From positions 145,992,043 to 146,056,042 of the forward strand of contig NC_071353.1 in the NCBI RefSeq assembly GCF_943734655.1: a DNA stretch of 64,000 bases, given 5' to 3'. Position numbers and translations under genes: made by a program. This document shows positions 10,576 to 21,223 of this stretch, in pieces (within the stretch, counting starts at the first letter, position 1; every line of letters begins with the position of its first letter). This DNA comes from Sabethes cyaneus. Taxonomy: Eukaryota; Arthropoda; Insecta; Diptera; Culicidae. The notes beneath the pieces are model-generated. The model ran no database searches, was not told the DNA's origin, and worked only from the letters and a program-made list of their open reading frames with translations.

Positions 10576-11839
10576 GTAAGCATATTTATAGAAAATTATC
10601 GCATGCTATTTGAGCTGTTTAGAAAGAAGTTCATAATAAATTTCGTAGCGAAATTACAAAAATACACTACAACTCAGTGCATTGATGGCAACAAATGTTT
10701 GTTTATTCGTGAATCTAAAATTGAATCTAAAATTTCAATTTAAATTAGTTGTGAAAATCTGGTGAATACTTAAATTACATAGTGGATCGTGAAACAATGT
10801 TCAAACTATCTCTGCTCTATTTACTCTATTTACTGCTAAATTGCTAGGGAATAGTAGGGAAGTGAACTGCTTGTATCCTCATGACTCAAGAAATGCACCG
10901 ATTTTATTGTCCAGTCCCAGATACACCTGGCTGAGCTTCTATCAAGCAGTTATTAATAATTGTGTAAGACAGATTATCTAGTTTGACATATTATTTAATG
11001 AGTATTATATGACACAGTCCTACGTCACCCTTTCGTACAACCCTTAGGGCTGTATACCTTGTAGTTTTTACGAAAAATAATCACTGGCGGTTGTTGAAAA
11101 TGACTAGTTCTATGAAAATAAAGTGTGTTTTTTAACATTACCCCTGCATTTTGGATTTTGAAAAGCTTTTGGCTCCGCTTTTGACGTTTATTTGGCTCCC
11201 GATTTTCTATCCGCCGAACTATATATATAGTAACTATAGTTATGAGTACTTTTGTGAGAAATTCGAAAGTATGCTTAGCGTAAAATATTATCAGACGTTT
11301 TTTTTAGCTAATTTACAACGAAAAAATAAGACAAATTTAATTTCTTATTTGTGTTTCCTAAAGAACTAGGGGTATTAGGGGCATAATGAGCACCCTAACT
11401 TGTAGACTGATTTAAGCACCCAAAATGACTAAATTTTTAAAGTGTCGTCATCGCAAAACATACATTCACTATCGATAATCAGAGGCATACTGTTAACAAA
11501 TTGAAAAATAATTGACATGATGACGAAAATTACAATTTAAATTCATGCTTCAAAAACTAAAATTCGGTCAGTGTGTGGAGCACAATGAGCACCCCCTGGG
11601 GCATGATGAGCACCCTATAAACACATGCTTAAAGGGTGTATATAAGTACATCAACCACACACTCATACACATACACTCACACACATGCATATACACATAC
11701 ACACCCATACACAAACATAGAACATATAAAAACGTTGAAAAAACTATTGACCGCAAGCCGCTTAAAGCCAATTGAGCCGCGGAGGTTGTCTCTGGAGCAC
11801 ACAAGGAATGTTTCGGATGACGCTTTAGCTAGCTGTGTT

Positions 11840-12189
11840 TTAGTGTTGAAGACATGCTTTTCCGTTTCCCTCTTCCAGGTGGTATACGAGGGTTCTGATT
11901 TCACGGGTAGTAATACCGTAGCATCGAATCTCCATATACAAAATATGGACCACCAGCTTTTGTTCTGCAGCGGAAACGCGGGAAAACAGTTTTGAAGGAA
12001 TCAATTTGGTCCACTTCCTGCCCCGAGATTGCCCTTTCGTATGGCCCCACATACCGAGCTAACATCTGTCGCAGAATGCCCTGGTACTTGGCGACTTGTT
12101 TTGTGGATATTCTGTCTCGCCTTATAGTGGCCAAGGCCGCTTGCAAGACCTTTTTTGATCAATTATGTCTTCCGGATTCCCTTGGCATA
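11840..12189 (-). pseudogene. Pogo/Tigger transposase N-terminal relic (psq HTH)
   Basis: From ATG at 12189 the minus strand reads MPRESGRHN, a stop, then LQAALATIRRDRISTKQVAK and YQGILRQMLARYV, a pipsqueak-type HTH as in CENP-B/Tigger transposases. Conserved pieces GQEVDQIDSF and REIRTLVYHLEEGNGKA follow in shifted frames. The DDE catalytic core is missing. Confidence 0.65.
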
Positions 12190-12336
12190 TTCATACCATC
12201 ACTGTAAACAAGCATTGATGCGATAAACAAAGAAACTGACAGGTTAGTTAATGCAACATAGTGCTCGTTTCACCCCACCTAAGGGTGCCCATTTCGCCCC
12301 CAGTCAAGTAGTTAAAGTAAAAATGGGTTTTTACAC

Positions 12337-12917
12337 TAATAGAGGTTTTCCGTCAAAAAATTTTTTTTCATTAAATGTTCGGTTTTGACTCTTAGAAATG
12401 ATACCCATATAATACTTTCTTTAATAAAGCCTCTAATTACTGTAAAAATGAAAATATAAAATAAATATATTTCAACCCGTCACTTCTCGGATGTATTACA
12501 TGCCTTTTTGTACCAGTGTCCACTATTTTCACCACTTCGAAACCATTTGTGCCACTCTTTACTCTTGTGGCAAGCAACACACGAAACGAAAAAGAAGGTA
12601 ATCATTAGCTTTTCATTCGTTTTGTCCTTTTCACTCAACCGCTGATATACATATGTCAAAATCTGTTGTGCAATGCTGCCAGAAAAACTAAAAATTTTGA
12701 TAAACAGTGCAGCCGAACCGAATTTTTTAAAACTCAACATTCGTGATTTGGTGAAAAGAAATTCAACATTCTTGCAATTTGCATTGTTTAAAAAATCGTA
12801 GTAAATTCTAGAGTCAACGAAAAAAATATATTTTTGCACCAGTGTCACTCGTATTGGGAGTACTTTCGAGAAAAATTAAGAAAAGGAGGGGTATGATCTG
12901 ACGGAAAACCTCTATTA
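12337..12917. mobile_element. Nested MITE with 19-bp TIRs
   Basis: TAATAGAGGTTTTCCGTCA at 12337-12355 is perfectly inverted at 12899-12917. It is AT-rich and non-coding, inside the pogo-like element. TA is the likely target duplication but is ambiguous because the end itself starts with TA. Confidence 0.65.
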
Positions 12918-13845
12918 TAGTATAAAATCAAAACTTCAATGAAGGTGAAATTTGAGATACAATGTAAATATCATGTTGCAGTGTGCACTTGATAGATTAA
13001 GATATTTAAACGATCGTAAAAGCTTATTTGGTAGTGCACCAAAATTATAATTTTTTCAGCTTCTGAGAACCTAGTTAAGTTTTTTAATATAACTCCGTGT
13101 TTTAAAAGTAGAGATCACTCATTTTTTGATAAATAGATACTGTAGTTCCTACAGCAGTGTTTCGCATGCCATATGATGTTACAAAATGCGTACTTTCGTA
13201 GAAAAGAGGGGTGCCCATTTCGCCCCGTGTGCTCATTATGCCCCTAATCCCCCTACAAGGCGAAAACTTGTATGAGTCACCAATACTTTTCCATTTATGA
13301 CCAATAATAACAACTGGCTGCATTTGACAGCTCGAACTGGCTGCATTTGACGTACGATTTTTTTCTATCCGCGAATCTCTCAGGTGTTTACGCGTAAATA
13401 CAGGGCACAGTAAACTATTACGTAATGCAGCAGCGAGTCGATTTCGTAGTTCGAGCCGGTTTGTGCGTTTTCTTTTAATTATATCAACGTCAACATCTAT
13501 ATACTAATCTACAACATTTACCGAACCTAGAACAGCCGAACGTTCGGTAAAATTTTTTTATGATGCCAAACATTACTAACGATCCGTAATACCCTAGACA
13601 GACATACAATTTTACCAGCGTTGTACGTGTACAGCGTTGTACATGTACAACGGAAGGGTGACAGACATACTGCTGTACGTTGTACGTGGTTGTGCTCATC
13701 ACTGATATTCTCTAATTGCATGGTCTAAGCACAGAAAACAGATTAACAGGCTCGAAGGAAGTAATCGATTTTTTGTGTGTAAAATCTGTCGGTAGCGCCC
13801 TCCAGAAATAGTTTGCCAAACGCATCAAAAAATATCCATGTACCT

Positions 13846-14155
13846 TTATCAATATTTCTTTGTGCTGGAGTTACATAGCAGCGATGGCAGCGACATCAAG
13901 ATTTAGTTTGCCACTTACTGCTCGAGGGGTGCTCTATTGAAGCATTACTCGTAGATTACATAAAAACCTTTTACACACTTTTTGTCAATTACCTGGTACT
14001 ACTATACTTAAGATTATCATTGATTACTATACCGATTACAATTGATTACCTAACTAATTCGTAAATGATTACAAAAGTAACCTCTGATTACCACGCACTA
14101 ATACGCCTTACTGGAAACCCCTTGTTTTTTCCAAGGTGCGTAGAAATTATAGCTG
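13846..14155. other. Left part of unique centre of the inverted repeat
   Basis: Inverted matching to the opposite arm stops at about 13845. I see no gene or repeat here. Confidence 0.35.
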
Positions 14156-14771
14156 TTGGAAACCCCTTGTGTGTATATACCTTGGGCAAAATTCAAGTTT
14201 TCTTGCATATTCGATATTGGCAACCAGGCCGCGTTCAATTTTATCGTCCATTTGCATTTTGAATCGAAGAACGTTGGACGTCGAATTGCTGTGCTCGCAC
14301 GTGCTCCCTGGAAAACATGGAAAATGGTAAGTAATTAAAAAAATTAATAATTGATTTATTATTGGTATACTCTGTTTCACAGTTTTGTTCGAGATGCGGA
14401 CTGTTTGCGAAAGTGCCTGTGAAGGCTAAAGCAATTGTAAGTTTTGTTGAATCTGTTTGTAATCTTGTTTTAATGATTTTTTTTTTCAGTTTTGTCGCCG
14501 CTGTGGCCTTAAAATGCCGACCACTGGAACAGCAAAGCCGAAGCCGTACCGGCAGATGAAGTCGCCGGCCCGAGAAGCTTCGCAGCCACGCGCAGATGCG
14601 CCTGCAAGACCGTTCCAAAAATCTGCAATTTGCAGACAAATCTGCAAATCTGGTATCCCTGGTTGCAAGAAAAATTGTACCATCCAAAGTGCGATATCGC
14701 TCATAGTGCTATTTTGCATTAAATCGTTTCGGTATCTTCGGCGCTCTTTTTCGTTATCTTCCAAGCAATAG
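14156..14771 (+). CDS. Candidate small three-exon gene with repeated CxxCGL exons
   Basis: A frame open from ATG 14156 runs to a donor at 14326 (ATG|GTAAGT). A 56-nt intron (14327-14382) is followed by an 18-codon exon (14383-14436), a 53-nt intron (14437-14489) and a last exon 14490-14771 ending in a stop. All joins are phase 0 and in frame. Exons 2 and 3 both begin with the same motif: FCSRCGLFAKV and FCRRCGLKMP. The last exon is Pro/Arg/Lys-rich and runs into a hairpin repeat. It lies in the unique centre of the inverted repeat. Family not recognised; the splice structure is predicted by eye, and the ATG is simply the first in frame. Confidence 0.35.
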
Positions 14772-14858
14772 GTGCGCCGAAGATACTGAAACGATTTAAT
14801 GCAAAATAGCACTTTTATGAGCGATATCGCACTTTGGATGGTACAATTTTCCTTGCAA
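14663..14858. repeat. 83-bp-arm hairpin near centre of the inverted repeat
   Basis: 14663-14744 and 14774-14858 are inverted copies with few mismatches and a small indel, separated by 29 nt. The arms include AAAGTGCGATATCGCTCAT and TTTGCATTAAATCG. It could be a MITE or a structured RNA if transcribed. Confidence 0.75.
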
Positions 14859-15409
14859 TTGACAATAACTCCACCTCAAAGAAATATTGGTAAAGGTATT
14901 GCCCGTTTCTTTGGTAACAAAACGCGCTGCTCACTTTTTTGATAGATTGAAATCGTCGCAGAAAGAATCTGCTTGGCTGTATATAAGTTATAAGCATATA
15001 TTATGCTTGGCTATCACGTAAGCTATTAATTTACTTGACAAAATAAACGATATTTGCCCCCGCGACGGTTATAATTCATCGCGTACGAAAGGGTGGGAAA
15101 TTGATAATATTGCAGATTGCAGAAAAAATCCTCACATTGCGGTTATCTTGTCAGCTGAACCAAACCACCAAAAGATAACCGCATGATTTATTATAGTAAT
15201 TTAATATATGAAAATTGACCAAATCAATTATGTTCCACCACAAACACGCTACAAAACTGATATTTTGTCGAACCACAAACCAGAAAAACTAAATTTTAAT
15301 TTTGCGGTTGTATCGCGGACATCTCCTGTCATTATCTCCTGAGCGCGTTACCACCGCCGCAGCAGGAGGATTTATTATAAGCGCCGCAATACATGGATAT
15401 TTTTTCATG
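14859..15409. other. Right part of unique centre
   Basis: AT-rich, no coding frame. A local inverted pair near 15139-15182 (GCGGTTATCTT / AAGATAACCGC) could form a small hairpin. Otherwise nothing seen. Confidence 0.35.
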
Positions 15410-15520
15410 CGTTTGGCAAACTATTTCTGGAGGGCGCTAACGACAGATTTTACACACAGAAAATCGATTACTTCCTTCGATCCTGTTAATCTGTTCTCTG
15501 TGGTTTGGCATCATAAACAA

Positions 15521-15766
15521 TTTTACCGAACGGTCGGCTGTTGAGATTACGGCAAAATTTTGCCGAGCTCGGTGCTTTTATTTAAGTGTGTAAGTTCTGA
15601 GTCAGACTAAGATTTTTTTTTCCTGTATGGACTCATCACTGCGGTCAGTATCGTTGATTTACTATGATTTACGCCCGGGTGTTTGCTGTATAACATGCAC
15701 ACTTAAAAAAAGTACCGAATTCGGTAAAATTTTGCCGAAATTTCAACAGTCGAGCGTTCGGCAAAA
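15521..15766. mobile_element. MITE with ~65-bp inverted ends
   Basis: ACCGAACGGTCGGCTGTTGA...ATTTAAGTGTG at 15525-15590 is inverted at about 15699-15764. The inner parts include CGGCAAAATTTTGCCG-like palindromes. Related remnants occur at 13519-13555 in the opposite arm. Confidence 0.6.
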
Positions 15767-15819
15767 ATGTCGACGCCAATCGACGTTTACGAATCTTTAG
15801 TAACGTTTGGTACGTTGTG

Positions 15820-15885
15820 GGACGTCCCGTACGTTATGGGACCTGAAAAAACCGTTCGCGTCTGGTCTGTATAGTTTGTGGAACA
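15820..15885. repeat. Solo terminal fragment of the composite's end family
   Basis: GGGACCTGAAAAAACCGTTC followed by CTGTATAGTTTGTGG matches the inner ends of the 1.77-kb elements near 18890-18938 and 23287-23335. This indicates the family has more than the two copies in the composite. Confidence 0.6.
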
Positions 15886-16340
15886 ACGGAATCGAAAGTG
15901 GTAGTCTGCTGATCCGGAATCCCTTTCACTGGACACGACACTCGTGAGTCGAGCAGTACCATTAGATCGATAAATCATTGAATTTGTCCAGTTTTGCTAC
16001 GCGATTTGATGATTCAGTTTGTCAAACCAACAGAGAGGTCCGTACAGATGACGTCTGTCTGAGAACGGTCAATAAAGCAATCCATCACGTAGGAGGAGAG
16101 TGTTAGTAGATTAGTAGATGTTGACGTTGATATAATTAAAAGAGAACGCATAAATCGGCTCGAACTACGAAATTTTCGTAATAAATTTGCAATGAAAACA
16201 CAGAATAAATCGACAAGCTGCTGCGTTACGTAATAGTTCACTGTGCCCTGTATTTACCCGTAAACACGTGACCATTCATTGTACGTCGATTGATGCTGAA
16301 CTTGCAGATGTCGCTTGCACGTTGATTTTTTTTAACTAAT

Positions 16341-16459
16341 AGCGAATTTGTTTATTCAATCCGGGTTGGAACTGGATGAATTTTTCGTGTTCATTTGCTC
16401 CTATCTGACAGATAAAATTCATCCGGTTCCAACCCGGATTGAATAAACAAATTCGCTAT
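16341..16459. mobile_element. Hairpin MITE
   Basis: 16341-16385 and 16415-16459 are nearly perfect inverted copies (TAGCGAATTTGTTTATTCAA and so on) with a 29-bp loop. A partial copy of the same sequence lies at about 19072-19110 inside the composite. Confidence 0.75.
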
Positions 16460-16479
16460 AAGAGTTATACCACAAACTA

Positions 16480-16860
16480 CAGTGGACCCCCGTTCGTTTG
16501 AACGATTCCTCATGCAAACTAACGGGGTTACTTTTTAATTTGAACAACTGGTAACCCGAAATATGCTGAAACCTGTGTGAACTGGCCGCCCTAATCTTTG
16601 TTATTGTTTTGGTGGTTTGTTTTAGTTGGCAGTTGCAAGTGCGAATATTGCATTTTCCGATCGGATTTCTCTCTTAATCGTTAGGAAAACGAAATGTGAA
16701 ACCGATTAAGCACGCTAGGTCAGTACAAACGAATCGAACAAATGATGTCATGTTGAGAATGACATTTGAACCATTTTTAATTTGCACGTCGTGCAAACCA
16801 ACGGGGTTCAAATTAAAAAGTGTTCAGATTAAAAATGGTCAAACGAACGGGGGTCCACGG
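16480..16860. mobile_element. Pogo-like MITE (CAGTGGACCCCCGTTCG ends)
   Basis: The ends CAGTGGACCCCCGTTCGTTTG (left) and the inverse (right) are flanked by TA at 16478-16479 and 16861-16862. 381 bp, non-coding. Inserted in the terminal motif of the composite's left arm. Confidence 0.8.
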
Positions 16861-16862
16861 TA

Positions 16863-17182
16863 TAAGGTTTTGCACGGGCGAGCATAACCTCACTTCTTTG
16901 ACGTCTATCAGTGGTTTGTTTACATGCACTTAGAACATGGGTTAACATGTTGAAACTGAATATTGCTTTTAAAGGCCTTAACGGCAGTCAGAAAAGTACA
17001 AAAACTGCCATTCCGAGTAGTTTGGAGGGCGACACTGCTGGATAATACGCTTTTAAAACATTTAACTCCAATTTATGCATATCGCGTTCGCCTAACAAAT
17101 AGTAAACAAACCACGAGTGGATGTCAAATGGGTGAATTGCGTTCATTCCGGTTCATTCGTGACGTCACCTTGCAAAACCTTA
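16863..17182. mobile_element. Second MITE in the same terminal motif
   Basis: The ends TAAGGTTTTGCA and TGCAAAACCTTA are inverted. About 80 bp of subterminal sequence (TTTGAC-TC-A-T-GTGGTTTGTTTAC) is also inverted. The flanks read TA on both sides; the exact 2-bp duplication is ambiguous. It lies directly beside the 16480-16860 MITE. Confidence 0.7.
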
Positions 17183-17184
17183 TA

Positions 17185-18938
17185 CAGACACCACGCGTAG
17201 AACAAAAAGCATAAAATCTCAGGGACCAGTTTCATTTCAAGTGAGTGAATCTCGTCCCTTGCATGCCTCACGTATCTCATAGGTCTCTAACACTTTCTAT
17301 CCCGTTTACTCTACTAGAAATTAAAATATTCACTCGCGATAAAACTCAGCAACCTATGTTTTTCGGTAGTTCATTTATGTGAAGTTACGGGAATTATTTA
17401 CAAAATGATAAGGTAAGCATAAAATAAAAAATTTTGCATAATCTAACAATTCTCTTCATTTTTCAATAATGCATTAAGCACTGAAGAACAATGGCGTCCT
17501 TAATTGTAAAATTACTGGTAGTGCCGAACGGCCGATTAGTGAGATCTGGGTGGTATGATCACCACCTGAAACTCAGTTACCAATATCAATATGAAGGGTT
17601 TAAATTTTTTTTTTGTACGGAATAAAAATTTTGCCATAAATCAAGATGGAAATATGACAGCAATATCAGCGCTTTAGTCAAACGACTGCAGAAATTAGAT
17701 GTCGAATCGAAGCCGATTGACTGAAGCAATCATACCTACTAGAAACTTGGTTTACGTGGTCTTACCAGACGTTTGAGATGCCGGTGAACTGTTTTTCTGT
17801 ACCTTGGCCCCAGCTGTCTTACATCAATTTCCGGGGACAAAAATGTTATTTACTAAGGAGGCCAACTTTTATAAGATACAAGATTTATTTTATTTTAAAA
17901 CGTTCACTATTCAAGACTCATCTTATTATAAAACAGGTGCTCACGTGAAACTATTGATGTCTATATTACTTGCATCATTGATCTCCATACGAAGTATTCA
18001 CCTGATATAACATTCTTGTATTCTTACAATCGTCAAAAACAACTTCAACATATGTAACAAAAAAAAATTGATCTGACTAGGTAGAGTTCAGCAGGTTGGC
18101 TGCAGCAAATAATAAAACAACCCACTTAGTGCTACACTACCATTGGTTGGTATTTGCGATCAATAGCAGCTGACGACGAGACTAAACTCTGCTTCCCAGC
18201 CGGGATCTGTTAAGGGTTCAACTACAGAGAATATAGATTACAGAGGCGAGGAGGCACTCAAAACTCGCTAAATTTTGAACCAAAGTGCGTGCCTCGCCAC
18301 CTCTGTAACCTATATAGTCTCTGTAGGTTCAACGAAGGAATCTTGCTATCGGATGCACACGGATGTCCGTTTGATGCGATACTGATTCCATTGACCGATT
18401 TTCTAGTCCTGGAATACCAATAGTTTTAAAATTTGACAAAAGAAGAGCGATTCGCCTGGTCCTCCATATATGTCCAAAAAGTGTTGTCTTCTTCCCCTAT
18501 GTGGTGCACGCAAAGAAGCAGGAGATTCACCGCTGGATAGGTCTCGCTGGATACCGTGTACATTTCCGAGAATAAAAATAAATTTGATACATTTTATAAT
18601 AAAACCAACCAGAATTTTACGTTCCCAATCCTCACTTTTATTATTATCCTGATCATTGTGGAATAGTCAACACGAAGCTTTCACGGATTCACGGATTTTA
18701 GCGCACAGGAAAACAGGCTTTATGCGTTGCCATTACTTTCGACCGGTGCCATGTTTTGGTAAGGCAGTGTTTATATTTAGCATAGTTACGAATAACGCTT
18801 GTTTAACGTTACCATGCAACCTGTTGATGAACTTGAAAAGTGAGACAAATGAATACTAGTGAAGGGACCGTGAGTGACTTTCTCACGTCCCTTCTGGTAC
18901 CTGAAAAAATCGTTCGCGTGTTGTCTGTATAGTTTGTG
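17185..18938 (+). mobile_element. Left 1.77-kb component element
   Basis: With 16471-16479 this forms one complete element: outer end CACAAACTATACAGACACCA, inner end inverted (TGTTGTCTGTATAGTTTGTG to 18938). It mirrors 23287-25051 (coordinates sum to about 42,225). An internal hairpin MITE-like unit lies at 18216-18333. Short open frames are identical in both copies, but none resembles a known protein. Confidence 0.75.
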
Positions 18939-18985
18939 GTATTAGGGTTTAGACGGATAAAAACGCAAATGCAAATAAGCTAATA

Positions 18986-19071
18986 CCATGCTGCATCAGT
19001 ATCCGGACACTTAAGCAGGTCATATGTTTAATATGCTCCGTAAACAATAATTTCGCAGCATTCTAGTAATT
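18986..19071. repeat. Truncated end of element X copied with the left arm
   Basis: CCATGCTGCATCAGTATCCGG onward is the inverted copy of the right end of the element at 22190-23239 and stops abruptly at 19071. It shows that the arm was duplicated together with flanking DNA. Confidence 0.7.
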
Positions 19072-21223
19072 TCATCCAGTTTCAACCCGGTTTGAATAAA
19101 CAAATTCGACAATAGTTTTCATTAATAATCTTATGCAATGTTAGAATCAATTGAATCAATAGTATTGCATCTTACTGAGGGCTGCGGTTTTCTTTTGATG
19201 TTAGATATACTCTATTTATTCATCGATGACTTGATTTAGTATATTACGCGTTATTTGTTATCGAGATCGGCTGGCAGCATGCTTGACAGTTTTCGTTTCC
19301 GATTTTATCACATATCATAACAGTGCGCAAATGCCTGCGATTAAGATTCATTATAGCATAGTTTCGGTAATCGGATGTTGGGGAAAAACTGGCAAAATCT
19401 TGTTTGTATAATAAAGGTCCAGTCTCCAGTTGGTTCTGTTGCGAGATTCTTTGCTCTATGAGGCCAGCTGCCAGAATGAACCAACGACGTGGAATAGTTC
19501 TCGTCGTTACATTAGACTTATGAAGTTACGATGATATGTCCCGCGCGCGTAACTTGGTGATATTATAGTTTTTGTGTAATGAATAGGCAATGCTTGATGG
19601 CTTTCGTTGCCAATGTGTTGGGTTTGTGAAGGAGAGGTCGGGTATTCAATGTGTCTCGATGACATTCTAGGACATCACATCGTATGCTAAGTTTACAGCT
19701 AAATCACTGAAATATTACGCGCGATTCTCAGATTTGTCTTGAACGGATAGATTTATCGTTGGGTACGCGGTGTAGAATACAAAATAATTTCTGTAATAAT
19801 TATCGTTGGAGTTATCGAGTGTCGGTAGCTCGATGGCTTTTGTACGGGTATATCGCGTTAGTTCGACGGATAGTGGTTCTGAAAGAAATGACCAAAATTT
19901 CTCCTTTGATCAGCCGGATGCTTCGTAGATGTCAACCATAGTTCGGTATCAGGCGGTTTCATTATCGCACAGTCAACAGTATTCAGTCACAGTAGTTGAA
20001 AATATAGTATCGGCGTATTCTAATCGTAATTATTCGGGTAGTTGTGGGTTGGACGAGCTCTGATATAGATAGTTTATAAAAGGTTGTTAAAAGAGTAGTC
20101 AGATTACGATCACATCACTTATCAAGGTGAATCCCGATCCAACGAAACCTATCCTTCTAACAAAACGCAACTCCTTCCTGTAATCTTTGTCGGGATGCAG
20201 AGGTTAACACGGTCCCTAAAACAACATAGATTACACTAACATTCCTTTCTCAATCCCACCTGATTGCAAGGACGTGGCCGGCGCAGTTATTGATCCTTTA
20301 AATATCGAGTCATTGAATTTTGCACAGTGAGAATGATTGGTCAATCCCAACCCCATTCATTTGATTCATTGTGCAACTTCACTGGTTCGGGTCAATCACT
20401 GAGTGCAACCATTGATATGTGCAATCAGTCTAAGCTAAGCAGCTAAGCTAAGCTCAGTCGATCTTAACAGCATAAAAACTAATTGTTTCAGTTTCCGGCT
20501 CTTTTATGTACAACATCTTAGAGTTATATAAGACGCTTGACGAAAAAAAACTTTCATGAAAATTGAATCCTTGCGATCCAACATATCAGCAAAATTTCAT
20601 TTCAATCAAAAATAGTCGAATCAAACCGTTTTGTTAGTTGAGCTGGAATTGCTCTTCATAACTTTTCCTGTATTTCAATGCAAATTACAAAACTGCTAAT
20701 TGTACACACATACATCATACATACACACATATATACTATACACACTCACCAGCTCCAACGGATGTATGATGTTAGACGAATAGGCAATACAATGAACTAC
20801 TCTCTACAATGGTTGACACAGAAGTCAGAAGTGAAAAATTGCAATTCAGGAGTAAATTCTATGTGCGAAATATTAAATTGTGTTTCACCTCCATGCTAAT
20901 GGGGCAATCGCAGCATTATTTCATCAAAGTGAGACTGCTAGATACTACAAATTTGGTTTTGTATTTTGATCATTTAAGGAAAAGAAAATCCGGTAAATGT
21001 TTTTGAGTCAATTAATGACTACTCAATCTATAGAAAACGTAACATATTTGCGTTTTGTACTTATAACTTACAGGCCAAAATGAATCTTATCTCGTTAATT
21101 GTGAGATTGCTAATCTTCATTTACAAAAAGGACTTGGATAACAGTTCCAAGTTCCTTCATTATTGATATCAGTACAAAATTCTTCTCAAAACCTTTAAGT
21201 CAGTACCTTCTCTTCTGTTGCAG
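19072..21223. other. Cargo upstream of the finger exon; no gene recognised
   Basis: 19072-19110 is a hairpin-MITE remnant. 20080-20460 looks like repetitive mosquito sequence ending in TAAGC-type repeats (20421-20455), perhaps a LINE 3' end. 20700-20750 is CA-rich. The last few hundred bases behave like an intron 3' end with acceptor TTCTGTTGCAG at 21213-21223. No first exon of the A/B/C type is found on the plus strand here. Confidence 0.4.

Larger units (their letters stand above)
8647..11238. mobile_element. Nested 2.6-kb hAT-like TIR element
   Basis: Perfect inverted ends of about 36 bp (starting TATAGTTACTATATATATAG and including GGCGGATAGAAAA) lie inside an 8-bp duplication GTTATGAG at 8639-8646 and 11239-11246. 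The inner TIR motif resembles the outer element's CGCGGATAGAAAA. It contains a duplicated TATA-bearing segment, a histone-like stem-loop and a candidate first exon at 10326. No complete transposase is seen. Confidence 0.8.
11369..13253. mobile_element. Pogo/Tigger-like element, TA target duplication
   Basis: The ends are inverted copies of GGGGTATTAGGGGCATAATG (left) with a T-to-G change at the right, flanked by TA at 11367-11368 and 13254-13255. A minus-strand relic with a psq-type helix-turn-helix lies inside (12189-11840), as expected for the pogo group. A CA-rich microsatellite sits near 11655-11715, and a MITE has inserted at 12337-12917. Confidence 0.7.
7974..13383. mobile_element. TIR element with 8-bp target duplication, hosting nested insertions
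   Basis: GTGTTTAC is duplicated at 7966-7973 and 13384-13391. The ends are CTGAGAGA at left and TCTCTCAG at right, followed inward by CGCG-containing sequence. The paralogous site in the other arm (16260-16267) has a single GTAAACAC and is unoccupied. Removing the nested elements at 8647-11238 and 11369-13253 leaves about 0.9 kb without a transposase, so it is non-autonomous. The 8-bp duplication suggests hAT or P-type transposition. Confidence 0.8.
7078..13845. repeat. Left arm of long inverted repeat (split by insertion)
   Basis: Net of the insertion at 7974-13383, this matches the reverse complement of 15410-25430. Matching blocks are 7700-7892 with 25052-25225, 7893-7973 with 16260-16345, 13384-13530 with 16080-16267, and 13720-13845 with 15410-15510. 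Blocks next to the large insertions look more than 90% identical by eye. The structure fits a foldback-like element with long TIRs containing tandem repeats, or an inverted segmental duplication. Confidence 0.7.

Noticed and set aside
11655..11715. CA-rich ORFs on both strands
   Set aside because: Frames across a CACACATACAC microsatellite in the pogo-like element.
17804..18010. Protein-coding gene duplicated at 24215-24421
   Set aside because: The two frames are identical only because the 1.77-kb elements are identical; no domain, no splice signals, and short length.
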